Shown here one piece after another: positions 18,336 through 27,923 of a DNA stretch of 64,000 nt. The translations under genes were made by a program, and so were the position numbers. The notes under the pieces are model-generated. The model was not told the origin of the DNA. It did not search any database and saw nothing but the letters and a program-made list of their open reading frames with translations. Location: assembly GCF_030503435.1 (NCBI RefSeq), contig NZ_JAUKPO010000001.1:310001-374000 (forward strand). The letters are read 5' to 3'. This DNA comes from Rhodocytophaga aerolata. Lineage in GTDB: Bacteria > Bacteroidota > Bacteroidia > Cytophagales > 172606-1. Position 1 is the first letter of the stretch. The number at the start of each line of letters is the position of its first letter.

Positions 18336-20657
18336 TTAATTGGTGTTCATTTGCCCGGCGGCTTCCCGTTGCTGTTGCATCGGGTTTTTAGGTGTCATTT
18401 TCCGTTCCTTATATAGTTGAAACCTGGTAGGCACGGATTTTCTTGGGAACGCATTATTTTCTGTATCAATGTCAGCAGTTTCCAGGTACGGGTCTAATGT
18501 AAATTGTGCTACAGGTTTTTCCGTAAAAAGCACTTTATTTATCTCCTGATTATTCATTCGCCATACTTCCGCCGGAATCCGCACTACTTTCTCGGTGCCA
18601 TCTTCAAAGTCCATTTTAATGATTAATGGCATAATGGTACCGCCATTGTTTTTCAAAGAAAGCACATAAAAATTCAATCCTGAATCTACCAGTTCTTTTT
18701 CTTCCGGAGTTAGAGAGTTATAGTACCGTTGATATTTTGCACGATCGGCTTGTGTAACCTGGTATGGATCATAAGAATTATAAAAGTCAGACACGGCAGT
18801 ATCCCGTTCCTGTAAGGTACTCTTTATATCTTTCGCATTCTGTATTTTACTTAGGGTTTGCGGATTAGCTTGTTCTTTGGCTAAGGGTTTCTCAACCTCC
18901 GGATTTTGCGTGTTAATCTGATAATGTGTTACATCGGCCAGGGCTATTTCTACCGGATTCGTGCTATAGAACCAGCCTCTCCAGAACCAGTCCAGATCCA
19001 CACCGGAAGCATCTTCCATGGTGCGGAAAAAATCTGCCGGATGCGGATGTTTAAAAGCCCATCTGCGGGAATATTCTTTAAAGGCATAATCGAACAACTC
19101 ACGTCCCATTACCGTTTCGCGCAGGATGTTCAAGGCTGTAGCCGGTTTACCATACGCATTTGCCCCAAACTGCATAATCTGCTCAGAATTCGTCATAATC
19201 GGTACCAAAGCCGTAGGATCGCTTTTCATATAAGGTACAATTTTATATGGCTCCCCCCGTCTGGACGGATAATCCCGCTGCCACTCTTGTTCGGCCAGAA
19301 ACTGGCAGAAGCTATTTAACCCTTCATCCATCCAACTCCACTGCCGCTCGTCTGAATTAACAATCATCGGGAAAAAGTTATGCCCAACCTCGTGAATAAT
19401 CACCGAAATCATGGCATATTTAATTTGTTCGGAATAGGTACCATCTGGTTCCGGACGTCCGCCATTAAAACAAATCATCGGATATTCCATGCCAAACACT
19501 GGTCCATGTACAGAAATAGCTACCGGATATGGGTAATCGATGGTATGCTTGGAATAAACCTGTAAGGTATGGGCTACTACTCTGGTAGAATACTGGCCCC
19601 ACAGTGGATTTCCCTCTTTAGGATAATACGACATGGCCCAAACTTTTTTCCCGGCAATGTTTACCTGCATGGCATCCCAGATAAATTTCCGGGAGCTGGC
19701 CCAGGCAAAATCCCGTACATTTTTGGCTTGGTACACCCAGGTTTTTGTGCCCTTTGCTTTGCTTTTTTCGGCTTGTTCGGCTTCCTGTTGCGTAACAATT
19801 ACTACTGGTTCTTTGGTATTTTTTGCTTTTTCCCAGCGTTTTAACTGAGTAGAAGTTAATACCTGATTCAGATTCTGGCATTCACCGGTGGCCGCCACTA
19901 TATGATCTGCCGGCACGGTAATAGCCACTTTATAGTCTCCGAATGGCAAGGCAAACTCTCCCTGACCTAAAAATTGTTTATGCTGCCAGCCATACACATC
20001 GTCATAAACGGCCATGCGCGGAAACCATTGGGCTATTTCATAGAGGTAATTGCCATCTTTTTCAAAATATTCAAAACCTGTACGGCCTCCCAGTTTTTTC
20101 TGGTCATTGATGTTATAGTTCCAGTCTATTGAAAACGCAAACGTACCCTTTGGCTTGAGCGGCCGGGGCAGGTCTATCCGCATCATGGTTTTATTGATAT
20201 TGTACGTCAGTTTAGCGCCAGATTTCTCTTTAACAGCAGTAATTTTATAGCCTCCGTCAAACTTCTCCCGTTTCACAAAGTCCAGGGCATCAAACGATAG
20301 GTTATCATTCAATGTGCCTGTTTCGGTCTTATACGTATCTGAGTCTTTAGAAAACAAATTCTGGTCTAACTGTACCCACAGATAGGTTAGCTCATCCGGA
20401 GAATTATTAGTATAGGTGATTACCTCTGAACCGGTAATATGCTGTTTTTCATCATCGAGCTGCACTTTAATATCATAATCTGCTTTCTGCTGCCAATAAT
20501 CCGGGCCGGGAGCACCAGAGGCACTCCGGTAGGTATTGGGTGTAGGCAGCATGGTGCCTAACTGCTCAAACTTTGAATTAGCTGGCTTATATTCCTCCTG
20601 CGCCCACAGCTGTGTGTATAGTGTGCAGCAAAAGATCAGAAAACAAACTCTTTTCAT
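18336..20657 (-). CDS. M1 family (gluzincin) metallopeptidase, secreted
   Basis: A 773-residue protein with a classic signal peptide (residues 1-20, ending LWAQ). An N-terminal beta domain (about 55-260) precedes the catalytic domain, where His422, Glu423 and His426 (IIHEVGHNFF) and Glu445 in WSWMDEGLNSF form the HExxH-18-E zinc site of M1 aminopeptidases. The usual GAMEN exopeptidase motif is represented by GMEYPMICF (389-397). The C-terminal part (about 570-773) is charged and less conserved. It should trim peptides in the periplasm or outside the cell. It is a single-gene unit; a TAnnTTTG-like element (20742-20749, minus strand) lies upstream without a clear -33 box. Confidence 0.92.
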   Translation of the reverse strand: MKRVCFLIFCCTLYTQLWAQEEYKPANSKFEQLGTMLPTPNTYRSASGAPGPDYWQQKADYDIKVQLDDEKQHITGSEVITYTNNSPDELTYLWVQLDQNLFSKDSDTYKTETGTLNDNLSFDALDFVKREKFDGGYKITAVKEKSGAKLTYNINKTMMRIDLPRPLKPKGTFAFSIDWNYNINDQKKLGGRTGFEYFEKDGNYLYEIAQWFPRMAVYDDVYGWQHKQFLGQGEFALPFGDYKVAITVPADHIVAATGECQNLNQVLTSTQLKRWEKAKNTKEPVVIVTQQEAEQAEKSKAKGTKTWVYQAKNVRDFAWASSRKFIWDAMQVNIAGKKVWAMSYYPKEGNPLWGQYSTRVVAHTLQVYSKHTIDYPYPVAISVHGPVFGMEYPMICFNGGRPEPDGTYSEQIKYAMISVIIHEVGHNFFPMIVNSDERQWSWMDEGLNSFCQFLAEQEWQRDYPSRRGEPYKIVPYMKSDPTALVPIMTNSEQIMQFGANAYGKPATALNILRETVMGRELFDYAFKEYSRRWAFKHPHPADFFRTMEDASGVDLDWFWRGWFYSTNPVEIALADVTHYQINTQNPEVEKPLAKEQANPQTLSKIQNAKDIKSTLQERDTAVSDFYNSYDPYQVTQADRAKYQRYYNSLTPEEKELVDSGLNFYVLSLKNNGGTIMPLIIKMDFEDGTEKVVRIPAEVWRMNNQEINKVLFTEKPVAQFTLDPYLETADIDTENNAFPRKSVPTRFQLYKERKMTPKNPMQQQREAAGQMNTN

Positions 20658-20776
20658 CTGGTTATACGGTATGTTGATAAACTATAAAATTAAACTTGCT
20701 ATTTTCTTATTGAGGGCAACTATTGCTCTAATTGCATTCTTCAAAGATAAACAATTCTGTAGAGAGCGCACAGGCT

Positions 20777-21385
20777 TCAGAATATATTTGTCTTGATAAG
20801 CAGGGTAATGGCAAAACCAATGACAATCCCAGAGACAATCAGAATCCAGTCACGCCGGGACACCTTTAATATATTCTGGAAAACGACAGCCAGGCAGAGC
20901 ACCACAAACACTATAGCCAATTGACCTATTTCCAGACCTATATTAAATGCCAGCAGGGGCTGAAAGATGCTAGCCTCTTTCCCTAGCAAACTTCTCAGAT
21001 AATTAGAGAACCCCAGCCCATGAATTAACCCAAACAGAAGAGCCATGCCATATCGGAGCTTAGGTGTTTTTTCATCCGTGAGTCTACCGGTAGTTTTAGG
21101 ATTGTTGAACAGATTACCAACCGCCGTCAGCACTATAGTAACTGGTATAAGAAATTCGATAATATCGCTGCGGAACCGAACCATGTTCAGCGTAGCCAAG
21201 GCCAGGGTGATGGAATGGCCTACGGTAAAAGCCGTAACCAGAATTAACACCTTTTTCCACTCTCTGAACTGATATATTATGCAGAGCGCCACAATAAACA
21301 GGATGTGGTCGTAGCCATTTAAATCTGTAATATGAGAAAATCCTAGTCTTAAATACGCTTCAAATTCAGTCATTTCTACAAGCAA
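20777..21385 (-). CDS. HupE/UreJ-like membrane protein
   Basis: A 202-residue membrane protein with six to seven helices and the conserved polar residues of the HupE/UreJ_2 family: GFSHI (His18), GYDHILF (Asp25, His26), TVGHSITLAL (His57), GLIHGLGFS (His122) and NIGLEIGQ. HupE and UreJ relatives are implicated in nickel or cobalt uptake, and the His/Asp residues fit metal binding. No hydrogenase or urease gene is nearby, so the metal and the client enzyme are unknown. It is transcribed in the same direction as the M1 peptidase, 119 bases upstream of it, but probably separately. Confidence 0.82.
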   Translation of the reverse strand: MLVEMTEFEAYLRLGFSHITDLNGYDHILFIVALCIIYQFREWKKVLILVTAFTVGHSITLALATLNMVRFRSDIIEFLIPVTIVLTAVGNLFNNPKTTGRLTDEKTPKLRYGMALLFGLIHGLGFSNYLRSLLGKEASIFQPLLAFNIGLEIGQLAIVFVVLCLAVVFQNILKVSRRDWILIVSGIVIGFAITLLIKTNIF

Positions 21386-21463
21386 CTTGGGTAATCAGCA
21401 TACATTACGAGCAATGCATCCTGAGAAAATACACTTAATGAGATTGGAAGTTTTACTATGATT

Positions 21464-22099
21464 TTAAAAATTCAAGGGGTCCAGATGCTTAAAATGGCCA
21501 TTCAACCGGATTCTTTCTTTGGTTCGCTCCATATCCTGTATCAAAGGTATAGCATTTTGCAAATGTGTAACTAAAAACTCCTGCCGGCTTTTTTCTGAAG
21601 GCATAGTCAGCAACTGATATTCTTGCTCCGTGGAAAGGCCAATCTTATGCGCTAACTCAAAAGACAGGTACTGATACAGTTTAAAATCCAGGTTCAGGTT
21701 TAGTTGCAACAGGCTATATAATTGCTTTACTTGGCCTATCAGCTGGGTAGTTATTGGCTCACTGGCATCGTCGATGAGTTCCAGGGCTTGTACTTCGCCG
21801 CCCGCATACAATTTGCTTTTCACTGGATTTTCAAAACTCAGCAACTTAAAAATACGCAAGCCTTGTGTTTCAATATCCATTTTGCCATCTTCATATATCT
21901 TGCTTATCGCAAGCAGGCGCATTTCTGTACCATACCCTTCAATTTTATTATTAATAAAGCACGGAATGCCAAAAGTGGTATGTTGTGCATAGCATTCAGT
22001 AATTAACTGTTTGTAGCGGGGCTCAAAGATGTGCAGGTTAAGTTTTTCCTTCGGATACACCACCAGATTTAAAGGAAAAAAAGGCAGAAAATGGTTCAT
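21464..22099 (-). CDS. LON substrate-binding domain protein
   Basis: A 211-residue stand-alone LON N-terminal domain. It opens with FLPFFPLNLVVYPKEKLNLHIFEPRYKQLI, the signature strand-turn-helix of this domain, and continues with TEMRLLAISKIYEDGKMDIETQG. The C-terminal half is helical (LSTEQEYQLLTMPSEKSRQEFL). There is no AAA+ or protease domain, so it is not Lon itself. Stand-alone versions probably bind unfolded or hydrophobic protein segments, but their role is not settled. It is a single gene between gldH and the HupE-like gene. Confidence 0.87.
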   Translation of the reverse strand: MNHFLPFFPLNLVVYPKEKLNLHIFEPRYKQLITECYAQHTTFGIPCFINNKIEGYGTEMRLLAISKIYEDGKMDIETQGLRIFKLLSFENPVKSKLYAGGEVQALELIDDASEPITTQLIGQVKQLYSLLQLNLNLDFKLYQYLSFELAHKIGLSTEQEYQLLTMPSEKSRQEFLVTHLQNAIPLIQDMERTKERIRLNGHFKHLDPLNF

Positions 22100-22298
22100 G
22101 GCTCACAGAAAATTGCGGGTAAAATTACAAAGTAAACTCATTAATGCATAATAAGTTTGCTTCGCATCAGGTTTCTATCTGAGGCATCATAAGGCAATAA
22201 ACTATCAGGTGGCCTGAAAACTGATGGCAGGCATCCACGAGTTGTTTGTTCCTAAACGTATGGTTGGATACTGATCCGTTAAATAATGGCGCTAGAAA

Positions 22299-22781
22299 TT
22301 AACTGCCTTCTGCCTGCTCTACCCGAATTCCTACACTCATGATAGATGGCAGTGGATCTTGCCGCATATATTGTTTTAGTCTGATGGTGTACGTGCCAGC
22401 TTTGGGAAATTTGAAATTTGGCAACGCCACAATCTGATGGTCAAAAATATCACCTAAGCCATTTCCTAGGGGTTTACCGGTTTTAGGGTCTAACAACGTT
22501 AACTCTTGCAGGCGGGCGGATACCTGGTTACCCTCTTCATCCAGCAAGTAGTAAGTCAGGTAGAGGTTATAATACGGATATGAATTAGCATTGCGGATGT
22601 TGTAATAGATATTGTAAGCTGCCGTAGAATCAGTAATAGTAAATGTAAAACTTGGGATACTATCAATATACCATTGATTGTTAGGAATTGTATGATTTTG
22701 TTCATACACCCTGTCTGAATCGCAGGCAAAAAAAATGGTGCTAATGGCTACTACAAATAAAATATATTTCATCATGCGCAA
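22299..22781 (-). CDS. gldH: Gliding motility lipoprotein GldH
   Basis: A 160-residue lipoprotein whose signal ends IFFACDSD, with the lipid-modified Cys at about residue 20. The mature part has the GldH pattern: WYIDSIPSFTFTITDS, YNIYYNIRNANSYPYYNLYLTYY, LLDPKTGKPLGNGLGDIFDH and GTYTIRLKQYMRQDPL. In Flavobacterium, GldH is needed for gliding and is linked to type IX secretion. It sits 55 bases downstream of ricT on the same strand, an arrangement I recall from other Bacteroidota. Met1, Met3 and Met4 are all possible starts. Confidence 0.9.
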   Translation of the reverse strand: MRMMKYILFVVAISTIFFACDSDRVYEQNHTIPNNQWYIDSIPSFTFTITDSTAAYNIYYNIRNANSYPYYNLYLTYYLLDEEGNQVSARLQELTLLDPKTGKPLGNGLGDIFDHQIVALPNFKFPKAGTYTIRLKQYMRQDPLPSIMSVGIRVEQAEGS

Positions 22782-22836
22782 ATAAAATAAATTATCCGCA
22801 ATTCGTAAGCTCTCTACGCATTGCGGATAATCAAAA

Positions 22837-24108
22837 TTATTCAGTTTTTGGTTTTGGTTTCTTTTTCTTCTTCTTCTTTGGCCTGTCTGTTTTTCCGTTT
22901 AAGCTTTTATCGGCTAGTATTGGCTTTTCTGTAAGTGGCTTATCGGCTGGTACAGGTTTTTCACCGGTAGGCCTGTTATGCCTTGGATTTTCTGCCCCTT
23001 TTGGCTTTTTGTTCTTTTTCTTATCAAACCGTTCAAGATCGTTTTGAAGAAGGGCATCTGCTTTTGCTTCTTTTTTTGCATCTGATCCGTTTTCTTCCAA
23101 CTCCAAAGGTTTTAAGCCTTTTTTGTTCATGGCCAGAATTTCGTTTACCCGTTCTACCGGAATAGGATGCCAGGTACTTTCATTGTCATAGCCAAACCAG
23201 AGCAGTTTCTTGAAAATATCAGTCTTTTGTAAAAATACCGGCCCCTTTTCAGTCATTAATGGGCCTTCTACCGTGGGAATATCTTTTAATGCATCCATGT
23301 ACGTATCCAGTTCGTAGTTGAGGCAGCATTTGAGCCTGCCACACTGGCCAGATAACTTACTGGGATTCAACGATAAATTCTGATACCGGGCAGCAGCCGT
23401 GGATACACTTTTAAAGTCGCTGAGCCAGGTGGAGCAGCAAAGTTCACGGCCGCAGGAACCAATGCCTCCTAAGCGACCGGCTTCTTGCCGGAGGCTGATC
23501 TGTTTCATTTCCACCCGTATTTTAAACTCTCCAGCCAGCAGTTTAATCAGTTCACGAAAATCTACCCGTTCTTCGGCAGAGTAATAAAAAGTAGCTTTGG
23601 TATTATCTGCCTGATACTCTACATCCGTCAACTTCATGTCCAATTTTAATTCCTGGGCTATTGCACGGGTGCGGTATAAAGTAGGCATTTCCCGGAGCTG
23701 GGCCTGCTCAAATTTTTCCAGATCTTTGGCTGTGGCTACCCGGTAGATAGGCCGGATATCATCGGTTTCTTTCACACCTTTTTTCAGCATTTGTAACCTG
23801 ACCAGTTCACCCTGTAAAGAAACATGTCCCATATGATGGCCATTGGGCACGTCTACAATCACCGGGTCGCCGGTATACAGCTCCAAATGATCGGTATTGC
23901 GGAAAAAATCTTTGCGTCCTCCTTTGAAACGGACTTCTACTATATTGAACCGGCTGGTAGCAGGAAGGTCCATATTACCAAGCCAGTCGAAAACATTCAT
24001 TTTATTGCAGCCACCTGTACGGCAGCCACCATTGTTGCGGCATCCTGCCACTTTTCCGTCAGCTGTTTTGGTGCCGCAGCCGCCGGACGAACAACTCTTA
24101 CATCCCAT
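22837..24108 (-). CDS. ricT: RicT (YaaT/PSP1 domain) iron-sulfur regulatory protein
   Basis: A 423-residue PSP1-domain protein. The core (about 45-300) includes RVEMKQISLRQEAGRLGGIG followed by two Cys clusters, SCGRELCCSTW and GQCGRLKCCLNYE, as in RicT/YaaT, part of the RicAFT complex that binds [4Fe-4S] clusters and affects RNA processing and phosphorelays in Bacillus. The N-terminus adds a Gly/Cys-rich extension with Cys3, 6, 11, 23, 29 and 34. The C-terminal 100 residues are Lys/Pro-rich and probably disordered (KPKGAENPRHNRP, KPILADKSLNGK), ending in a poly-Lys stretch. It probably forms an operon with gldH. RicA/RicF partners are not in the window. Confidence 0.9.
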   Translation of the reverse strand: MGCKSCSSGGCGTKTADGKVAGCRNNGGCRTGGCNKMNVFDWLGNMDLPATSRFNIVEVRFKGGRKDFFRNTDHLELYTGDPVIVDVPNGHHMGHVSLQGELVRLQMLKKGVKETDDIRPIYRVATAKDLEKFEQAQLREMPTLYRTRAIAQELKLDMKLTDVEYQADNTKATFYYSAEERVDFRELIKLLAGEFKIRVEMKQISLRQEAGRLGGIGSCGRELCCSTWLSDFKSVSTAAARYQNLSLNPSKLSGQCGRLKCCLNYELDTYMDALKDIPTVEGPLMTEKGPVFLQKTDIFKKLLWFGYDNESTWHPIPVERVNEILAMNKKGLKPLELEENGSDAKKEAKADALLQNDLERFDKKKNKKPKGAENPRHNRPTGEKPVPADKPLTEKPILADKSLNGKTDRPKKKKKKKPKPKTE

Positions 24109-24356
24109 GTTATGTATATATTTAATCAGTAAGCTGGCTTACTTACCAACCTACCTACCCAACGCATTGATTTATTTATATATATTGAAATATACTGTTA
24201 CTAAAACACTTTCAGCGTATGTTACTGATGGTATGAAGTTCTGTGATTATTCAATCTTCAACCAGTGTTTCAAGTAAGTGGTATACTTGTATGAATGATT
24301 ATACATACTATATCTGTTAAACTTCACTTATCCGGATACAGAAGTTTTCAAAGTTA

Positions 24357-25652
24357 CTAACTATTTATATTTAAATAAAGAACATCTAAACCAATGTCTT
24401 TTCTATAATATTTATTTTCCCACTCAATTAGTTGAGCGGCTGCCCGTGATTTTTGTAGTGCCTCCTCTAACGTAGTGCCAGTGGCCGTAAGCGCTAAAAC
24501 ACGGCCGCCATCTGTTACAACAGTACCATCTGGCAGTTGCTTGGTAGCTGCATGAAAAGCCGTTACTTCCCTTATTTTGTCTAACCCACTGATAGCCTTC
24601 CCTTTCTCATACCCTTCCGGATACCCACCTGAAACTAGCATAGTCGTAGCAGCCGGATTCGGATCTATTTCTAGCTGTATATCATTCAGTTTTCCCTCCG
24701 CTGTTGCCTGCAATAAGGCGACCAGGTCGGTTTTAACTCTGGGAATGACTACTTCTGTTTCCGGGTCTCCCATGCGCACGTTATATTCGATAACGTACGG
24801 ATCGCCTTTTACATTCATTAAACCCAAGAAAATAAATCCTATATAATGGATGCCCTCTGCCTGCAAACCTTGGATAGTTGGCTTAATTACCTGCTCGTCA
24901 ACCTTCTGCATAAAAGCAGCATCTGCAAAAGGTACAGGAGAAACAGCACCCATCCCACCAGTATTTGGCCCTGTGTCCCCTTCTCCTATTCGTTTATAAT
25001 CTTTCGCTTCCGGCAGGGTTACATAGTTTTTGCCATCTGTCAGCACAAATACAGACAGTTCAATACCTGACAGAAATTGCTCTATGACTACTTTGGCGCT
25101 GGCCTCGCCAAAACGTTTATTGGCCAGCATATCTTGCAGGGTGGTGCGGGCTTCTTCAGTTGTCTGGGCTATAATTACACCTTTCCCTGCTGCCAGGCCA
25201 TCGGCTTTTAATACCACTGGCAGGCTGTGTTTGTCTACATAGCTCAGGCCTTGAGATAAAGTTTCGTAGGTGAATGTGGCCGAACTAGCCGTAGGGATAG
25301 CATATTTCTGCATGAAGGATTTAGCAAAGTCCTTACTGCCTTCCAGGCGGGCGCCCGCTTGGTCAGGGCCAATTACCGGGATGGAAGCTAGTGCTGCATG
25401 CGCAGCAAAGTAATCTTTAATACCGCGCACCAAAGGTTCTTCCGGACCCACTACTACCAGTTGCACAGCGTTGTCTGTTACAAACTGAGCTATTGCCTTA
25501 AAATCGGTTACAGAAATGGATACATTTTGTGCAACGGAGGCGGTGCCTGCATTACCTGGAGCTATAAACAAGCGGCTGCATAAAGGGCTTTGGGAAATTT
25601 TCCAGGCAAAGGTGTGTTCTCTGCCCCCAGAGCCAAGTATGAGTATATTCAT
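24357..25652 (-). CDS. purD: Phosphoribosylamine--glycine ligase
   Basis: An ATP-grasp enzyme that makes glycinamide ribonucleotide in purine synthesis. I choose the ATG at 25652 (MNILILGSGGREHTFAW), which begins exactly as the family does; the 16 upstream in-frame residues are non-conserved. Domains are all present in the 431 residues: N-domain (GSGGREH, GPEEPLVRGI), ATP-grasp (VVLKADGLAAGKGVIIA, EQFLSGIELSVFVLTDG, DYKRIGEGDTGPNTGGMGAVSP, EYNVRMGDPETEVVIPR) and C-domain (SGGYPEGYEKGKAISGL). It lies 84 bases downstream of recQ on the same strand, with a short repeat/hairpin in between. Confidence 0.96.
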   Translation of the reverse strand: MNILILGSGGREHTFAWKISQSPLCSRLFIAPGNAGTASVAQNVSISVTDFKAIAQFVTDNAVQLVVVGPEEPLVRGIKDYFAAHAALASIPVIGPDQAGARLEGSKDFAKSFMQKYAIPTASSATFTYETLSQGLSYVDKHSLPVVLKADGLAAGKGVIIAQTTEEARTTLQDMLANKRFGEASAKVVIEQFLSGIELSVFVLTDGKNYVTLPEAKDYKRIGEGDTGPNTGGMGAVSPVPFADAAFMQKVDEQVIKPTIQGLQAEGIHYIGFIFLGLMNVKGDPYVIEYNVRMGDPETEVVIPRVKTDLVALLQATAEGKLNDIQLEIDPNPAATTMLVSGGYPEGYEKGKAISGLDKIREVTAFHAATKQLPDGTVVTDGGRVLALTATGTTLEEALQKSRAAAQLIEWENKYYRKDIGLDVLYLNINS

Positions 25653-25654
25653 AA

Positions 25655-25731
25655 GAATGACGAATGACGAATGATGAATGACTATGTAATACGCAAGCAA
25701 GGTACTACTTATTCATTAATGATTCGTCATT
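25655..25731. repeat. Heptamer repeat and inverted copy in the recQ-purD spacer
   Basis: Four consecutive GAATGAY heptamers occupy 25655-25682. An inverted counterpart at 25722-25731 (ATTCGTCATT) pairs perfectly with AATGACGAAT at 25656-25665 or 25663-25672. A transcript from recQ into purD could therefore fold just before the purD start. No T-run follows, so it is not a standard terminator. Confidence 0.6.
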
Positions 25732-25736
25732 TGCTG

Positions 25737-27923
25737 TTAATTTGCTACTTCTGAAATAAACTTAATCCGCATCAGCCGCAGTTCTTCTTCAGAATACTCT
25801 TTGCCTAGCTTGTTTAAAGCTACCTGAATATTATCCGTATCGGCATTCATAAAGTAATCAAAAATATCTTCTTGCCGTTCGTCGTCCAGCACTTGGTCTA
25901 TGTAGTAATCCAGATTGAGACGGGTGCCAGAGTAACAGATATGCTCTATTTCTTCCAGCAGTTCAGCCATATCCAGGTCTTTAGATTCAGCTATTTCTTC
26001 CAGATCAATTTTACGGTCTATCTGCTGAATGATGAATATCTTGATTTTCGACTTGTTTACCGTGGATTTAACTACTACATCTGAAGCCGTTTCAATATCG
26101 TTTTCTTCTACGTATTTAGCGATCAGATCTATAAAGGGCTTACCAAACTTAGCTACTTTCCCCATACCTACCCCATTGATCTGGGCTAGTTCTTCTCGGG
26201 TGGTTGGATAAGTAGTGGCCATTTCTTCCAATGAGGGGTCCTGGAAGATTACATATGGCGGTAAGTTTTTCTCTTTTGCCAGTTTTTTACGCAGGGCTTT
26301 CAGCAGTTCGAATAACACCTGGTCGTGTGCTTTAGAGGAAGTAGTAGCAGGGGTATCGTCTTTATCGTCATCTTCTTCTGTTGCACTGGAATAATCGTGG
26401 TCTTTGGAGAAGGTGATCGGATAAGGATTTTCAACATAGTTCAACCCTTTTTCTGTAACGTGTAGCACGCCATAATTATCAACATCTTTGTCCAGATAGT
26501 CGAACACCAGAATCTGGCGGTAGAGAGAGTTCCAATAGGTTGCTTCCTGCTCGGCCCCCTGACCATATACGTCTAGTTTGTTGTGGTTATAGCTAATGAC
26601 GTATTGGTTTTCCTGGCCTCTTAATACATCTACCAGGTGTGCAGCGCCGAAACGTTGGTCAGTTTGCAACACCGCCTTAATGGCAAGCACTACTTCATCC
26701 TGGGCCACAAATTTTTCTTTGGGTTTCAAACAGTTGTCGCAGAAACCACAGTCTTTATCCATGTGTTCGCCAAAATAATGCAGCAACTGGCGGCGGCGGC
26801 AAACAGAAGATTCGGAATAAAAAGCCATTTCCTGCAACAGGTGCTTGGCATTGTCTCTTTCAGTAACGGGTTTGTCTTTATTAAATTTCTCTAGCTTAAT
26901 AATGTCGTTATAGCTATAGAACATCACACAATTACCTTCCAGGCCATCTCTTCCGGCCCGGCCAGTTTCCTGATAATAGCCTTCCAGCGATTTTGGCGTA
27001 TCGTAGTGGATTACAAAGCGGACATCTGGTTTATCAATACCCATCCCAAAAGCAATAGTTGCCACAATAACATCTACTTCCTCATTCAGGAATGCATCCT
27101 GGTTGTGCATGCGTACCTGCGGATCAAGACCTGCGTGGTAAGGCAAAGTCCGGATATCATTTACATTCAGCAACTCGGCTATCTCTTCTACTTTTTTGCG
27201 GCTTAGGCAGTAAACAATGCCTGATTTACCTTTATGGTTTTTTATGTATTTGATCAGCTGTTTTTTGGTATCTGTTTTTGGCCGGATCTCATAATACAGG
27301 TTTTTCCGGTTGAAAGACGATTTAAAAACAGCCGCCTCCTCCATTTGAAGGTTTTTCTGAATATCCTGCTGTACTTTAGGCGTGGCAGTGGCTGTAAGTG
27401 CAATCACCGGCAAACGGCCTAAGTTATCAATAATGGTTTTAATCTTACGGTATTCCGGGCGGAAATCGTGGCCCCACTCGGAAATACAATGTGCTTCATC
27501 TATGGCCACAAAAGAAATATTTGCTTTCTGAAGAAAAGCCACATTCTCTTCTTTAGTCAGTGATTCCGGCGCTACATACAACAGCTTTACTAATCCGGAA
27601 AGGGTATCTTTTTTAACTTTGGTAATTTCGGCTTTTGTGAGGGTGGAGTTAAGGAACTGAGCGTTCACGCCTACGGCATTTAACTGATCTACCTGGTTTT
27701 TCATCAACGCAATAAGCGGAGAGATGACAATAGCTGTACCGGGTAAGGCAATAGCGGGAAGTTGATAGCACAACGATTTGCCTGCTCCCGTCGGCATAAT
27801 GACAAATGTGTTTTTACCTGCCAGCACATTCCCAATTATAATTTCCTGGTTACCTCTGAATTGGCCGTAACCAAATACTTCTTTTAATTTATCTTTTAAA
27901 TTTGGGGCCTGATCTGTTAACAT
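25737..27923 (-). CDS. recQ: ATP-dependent DNA helicase RecQ
   Basis: A 728-residue 3'-5' helicase acting in recombination and stalled-fork repair. Visible elements are the Q-motif region (FGYGQFRGNQEIII), Walker A MPTGAGKS (43-50), DEAH (142-145), VIALTATATPKVQQDI, ATIAFGMGIDKPDVR and QETGRAGRDG. The RecQ-Ct zinc site follows (CRRR...CGFCDNC, about 375-400), then a winged helix, an HRDC domain (about 535-605) and a C-terminal helix-turn-helix extension (KIKIFIIQQIDRKIDLEEIAES onward) common in Bacteroidota copies. Length is slightly longer than E. coli RecQ because of that extension. It is upstream of purD. Confidence 0.96.
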   Translation of the reverse strand: MLTDQAPNLKDKLKEVFGYGQFRGNQEIIIGNVLAGKNTFVIMPTGAGKSLCYQLPAIALPGTAIVISPLIALMKNQVDQLNAVGVNAQFLNSTLTKAEITKVKKDTLSGLVKLLYVAPESLTKEENVAFLQKANISFVAIDEAHCISEWGHDFRPEYRKIKTIIDNLGRLPVIALTATATPKVQQDIQKNLQMEEAAVFKSSFNRKNLYYEIRPKTDTKKQLIKYIKNHKGKSGIVYCLSRKKVEEIAELLNVNDIRTLPYHAGLDPQVRMHNQDAFLNEEVDVIVATIAFGMGIDKPDVRFVIHYDTPKSLEGYYQETGRAGRDGLEGNCVMFYSYNDIIKLEKFNKDKPVTERDNAKHLLQEMAFYSESSVCRRRQLLHYFGEHMDKDCGFCDNCLKPKEKFVAQDEVVLAIKAVLQTDQRFGAAHLVDVLRGQENQYVISYNHNKLDVYGQGAEQEATYWNSLYRQILVFDYLDKDVDNYGVLHVTEKGLNYVENPYPITFSKDHDYSSATEEDDDKDDTPATTSSKAHDQVLFELLKALRKKLAKEKNLPPYVIFQDPSLEEMATTYPTTREELAQINGVGMGKVAKFGKPFIDLIAKYVEENDIETASDVVVKSTVNKSKIKIFIIQQIDRKIDLEEIAESKDLDMAELLEEIEHICYSGTRLNLDYYIDQVLDDERQEDIFDYFMNADTDNIQVALNKLGKEYSEEELRLMRIKFISEVAN

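Noticed and set aside
20742-20749. Promoter for the M1 peptidase gene
   Set aside because: Only the -7-like TATCTTTG is present; no TTG lies at a proper distance upstream, so I mention it but do not list it.
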